The notes beneath the pieces are model-generated. The model was given only the letters and a program-made list of their open reading frames with translations, ran no database searches and was not told where the DNA came from. This document shows positions 61,387 to 64,000 of a stretch of DNA of 64,000 bases, piece by piece. This DNA comes from Acridotheres tristis (Eukaryota; Chordata; Aves; Passeriformes; Sturnidae), in assembly GCA_037013685.1 (NCBI GenBank), contig CM072908.1, positions 2,245,001 to 2,309,000 on the forward strand, given 5' to 3'. Within the stretch, counting starts at the first letter, position 1. Each line of letters starts with the position of its first letter. The position numbers and the translations under genes are program-made.

Positions 61387-63170
61387 CTGGCCACAAAAAA
61401 CAAGGGTCAGAGTCAGCCCTGGAGGAGGAATTTGGTGTTGCCAAGTTGTGGCTGAGCCCTGGGGTGCTCCAAGGGGCAGGAGAGATTTTTTGTTCCTCCT
61501 GTGAGGCAGCCACAAATCCCAGGTCCAACCAAACATTCTCTGTGCTCAGTGGTTTAATTAAATGCCAATTAAATGCCAATTAAACTCCACTCTGGGAGGA
61601 GGTTTTGGGGGTTTTGGTGGCAAGTCCCTTTCTGGGATGGAGTCAGGGGCTGCTCCTGCAGGAATCCATCCCAGTGCAGGGTGAAATTTGCTGGTATCAA
61701 ACTCAAAACTCGTGGAACACAAATCCAGAATCCCCAGACCTTTAAAGGACATTTCCCTGCCCCTTTCCACGGAGCCCCCAGCCTGCACACTGCAAATTGG
61801 GAATAATCACCTTTTACAGGTCCAATTCCCATTATTTTCTTCAGGTGTTGGACACACCTGGACACCCAGAGCTTTTCCCTCTGCTTTGCTTCGTTTCCCA
61901 ACAGCCTGGGAGTTCTCCCAGGGGATCCTGGCAGTGCCCACGTTCCCCACAGCACCACAGGCATCCAGTTCCAGGCTAACAAGACTCTCACAAGCTCAAG
62001 AATTCACCAGGCAGAAGTTGGCTGCAGAGCTGCTCTCTTCTCCCCTCCCCTCTTGCAGAAAACACCCAGAAATATCCTTTTGCTGGGATCCATTGAACCA
62101 GAATTCACCTCTTTTTTTCCTTTTTTTTTTTTTTTTGTTGTTGTTGTTCCCATGGTAACCCAGAGAGAGATTCCTTCCACATTCAGTTTGCCAACACCGA
62201 TTTTGTATGCAGATTGAGTGGATCTCAGGTGAACCCCAGCCCTGCCATTTCAATCAGGCTTCCTGGGGGGGAAAAATAAAACTAAAAAAAAAAAAAAAAT
62301 AGAAATCTAATTTTTAAAAAAAAACTCTAAATGCTATGGATGCATTTATCTCCAGGAAAACAAAGTGTCTGTGGCCTAGGCATTCCCCCTGCAGCAATGA
62401 TCCTCCACTAAAAGAGATGGAGCTGTGCTCCAAAAATACAAGGAGTGCAGAGGAAAAGGTGGAGGGGTCCCAGAAAGAAAAGAAAAAGAGAGACAAGGAT
62501 GTCAGGTTAACCAGATCACAAAAAAAAAAAAAAAAAAACCAAACAAAAAAAAAAAAAAAAACAAAAACAAACCCAAACAAAAAAACCCAACCAACCAAAA
62601 AAAAAAAAAAAAAACAAAACAGAGAACTGAAGATTCCTGCTTTGGCTTTCAAGGGTACTTAGAGCTCTCATCAGAGCCCCTGGCAGGAAGAACTGAGAGG
62701 AACCAGTTCCCTAAAATCATTTTGCTACTAAACACCTCAGAAACGACAATATTAGCGAGCAAGGTTGGATTTAAACAAAAAAACTCCCGTGAAATCCAAA
62801 GAATTTTAAGTCCTCATCCGCTCAGGCCAATTAATTTCTCAGCCACATTCTGCCTGCAAGGGGATGTGACAATTGGTGTCCCCAGACTGCTCCCAGGCAG
62901 GAAGAAGAGAGGAAATTTTCATGCTGTGGTGCCTGGACCAAGGTGTCAGCCAGCACGGGGAGCAGCCCCACTGCCAGCTGCCCTGGGAGCCTGCCTGGGC
63001 ACAAACGGCATCCAAAGATGCTGCTGGAGCAGCTGCAGGCAGGAGGTCTGAACACTGCACAGGGGATTGTCAGCCAGAGATTTCACCAGCTGCGAGCAGA
63101 ATGTTCCAAGGCCAGGTATCCTGAGGAGCCCAGGAACCTCCCACGTCCATGTGAGTGAGAATATTCCCTT
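61387..63170. other. Upstream part of GOLIM4-like gene, no exon recognised
   Basis: Should be intronic, because the membrane-anchor exons have not appeared. Contains A-rich tracts at 62288 and 62517-62625. I found nothing matching the N-terminal membrane segment on either strand. Confidence 0.5.
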
Positions 63171-63171
63171 C

Positions 63172-64000
63172 TCCACCTGCTCCACCTCCTCCACCACCTC
63201 CACCTTCTGCTTTTCCACCTCCTCCACCTTCTCCACCTTTTCCACCTCCTCCACCTCCTCCACCTCCTCCACCTCCTCCACCTTCTCCACCTTCTCCACC
63301 ACCTCCACCTTCTCCACCTCCTCCACCTTCTCCACCTTCTCCACCACCTCCACCTTCTCCACCTTCTCCTTTTCCACCTTATCCACCTTTTCCACCTCCT
63401 CTACCTTCTGCACCTTCTCCACCTTCTCCACCTTCTCCTTTTCCACCTCCTCCACCTTTTCCACCTCCTCCACCTTTTCCACCTTCTCCACCTCCTCCAC
63501 CTTTTCCACCTTCTCCACCTCCTCCACCTTCTCCTCCTTTTCCACCTTCTCCTCCTTTTCCACCTTCTCCACCTTTTCCACCTTCTCCACTTCCTCCATC
63601 TTTTCCACCTTCTCCACCTTTTCCACCTTCTCCACCTCCTCCACCTTCTCCTTTTCCACCTTTTCCACCTTCTCCACCTCCTCCACCTTTTCCACCTCCT
63701 CCACCTTTTCCACCTCCTCCACCTTCTCCACTTCCTCCACCTTTTCCACCTTCTCCACCTTCTCCACCTCCTCCACCTTTTCCACCTTTTCCACCTCCTC
63801 CACCTCCTCCACCTTTTCCACCTTCTCCACTTCCTCCACCTTTTCCACCTTCTCCACCTTCTCCACCTCCTCCACCTTCTCCACCTTCTCCACCTCCTCC
63901 ACCTCCTCCACCTTTTCCACCTCCTCCACCTTCTCCACCTCCTCCACCTTTTCCACCTTCTCCACTTCCTCCACCTTTTCCACCTTCTCCACTTCCTCCA
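63172..64000. repeat. CCACCTTCT/CCACCTCCT minisatellite running off right edge
   Basis: Mixture of 9-bp units CCACCTTCT, CCACCTCCT, CCACCTTTT and a few CCACTTCCT. The minus strand reads VEKVEEVEK for more than 270 codons, but all frames are open because the unit lacks stop codons. Full length unknown. Confidence 0.97.

Noticed and set aside
62946..63992. 348-codon VEKVEE open frame as a coiled-coil gene
   Set aside because: All frames of the CCACCTTCT array are open because of composition, and the non-repeat part resembles no protein. Kept as a repeat.

Overview
This looks like avian nuclear DNA, probably from a passerine and from a small GC-rich chromosome. The evidence is CR1 LINE 3' ends in both orientations, an ERVL-type solo LTR with a perfect 5-bp target-site duplication, CpG-island promoters, and many GC-rich minisatellites. 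Gene order TMEM240 - SSU72 - FNDC10, all on the minus strand, matches human 1p36.33, so the segment should correspond to chicken chromosome 21. Species and chromosome are inferences; I could not run an alignment.

Layout, left to right: (1) 1-5884 is probably TMEM240 intron 2 with minisatellites; TMEM240 coding exons 1 and 2 lie at 6286-6342 and 5885-5991, and the rest of the gene is off the left edge. (2) 6350-8080 is the TMEM240 CpG island, broken by poly-A, poly-T and poly-C blocks. (3) 8090-13020 is intergenic with two minisatellites. (4) SSU72 is complete: five coding exons between 32027 and 13566 encode 194 residues including the CX5R phosphatase loop. (5) 32.33-34.20 kb is a 16-copy tandem array just upstream of SSU72. 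(6) 34.2-39.9 kb is intergenic with two CR1 pieces and a solo LTR. (7) FNDC10 is a single coding exon, 41161-41826, with a 30-bp minisatellite starting about 220 bp upstream of its ATG. (8) 42.8-47.5 kb is intergenic. (9) 47.6-61.4 kb is a minus-strand gene I assemble from eleven exon candidates. It resembles GOLIM4, a Golgi type II membrane protein, in its coiled coil and in an acidic tail block. Its N-terminal membrane-anchor exons are not in the window. Human GOLIM4 is on chromosome 3, so this is probably a paralogue. (10) 63.17-64.0 kb is a triplet-rich array running off the right edge.

The genes are not an operon and share no pathway: a neuronal membrane protein (TMEM240), an RNA polymerase II CTD phosphatase (SSU72), a small type I membrane protein (FNDC10) and a probable Golgi protein. 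Tandem repeats occupy roughly 8 kb of the 64 kb. They sit mainly in introns and promoter-proximal DNA and create many long open frames that are not genes.
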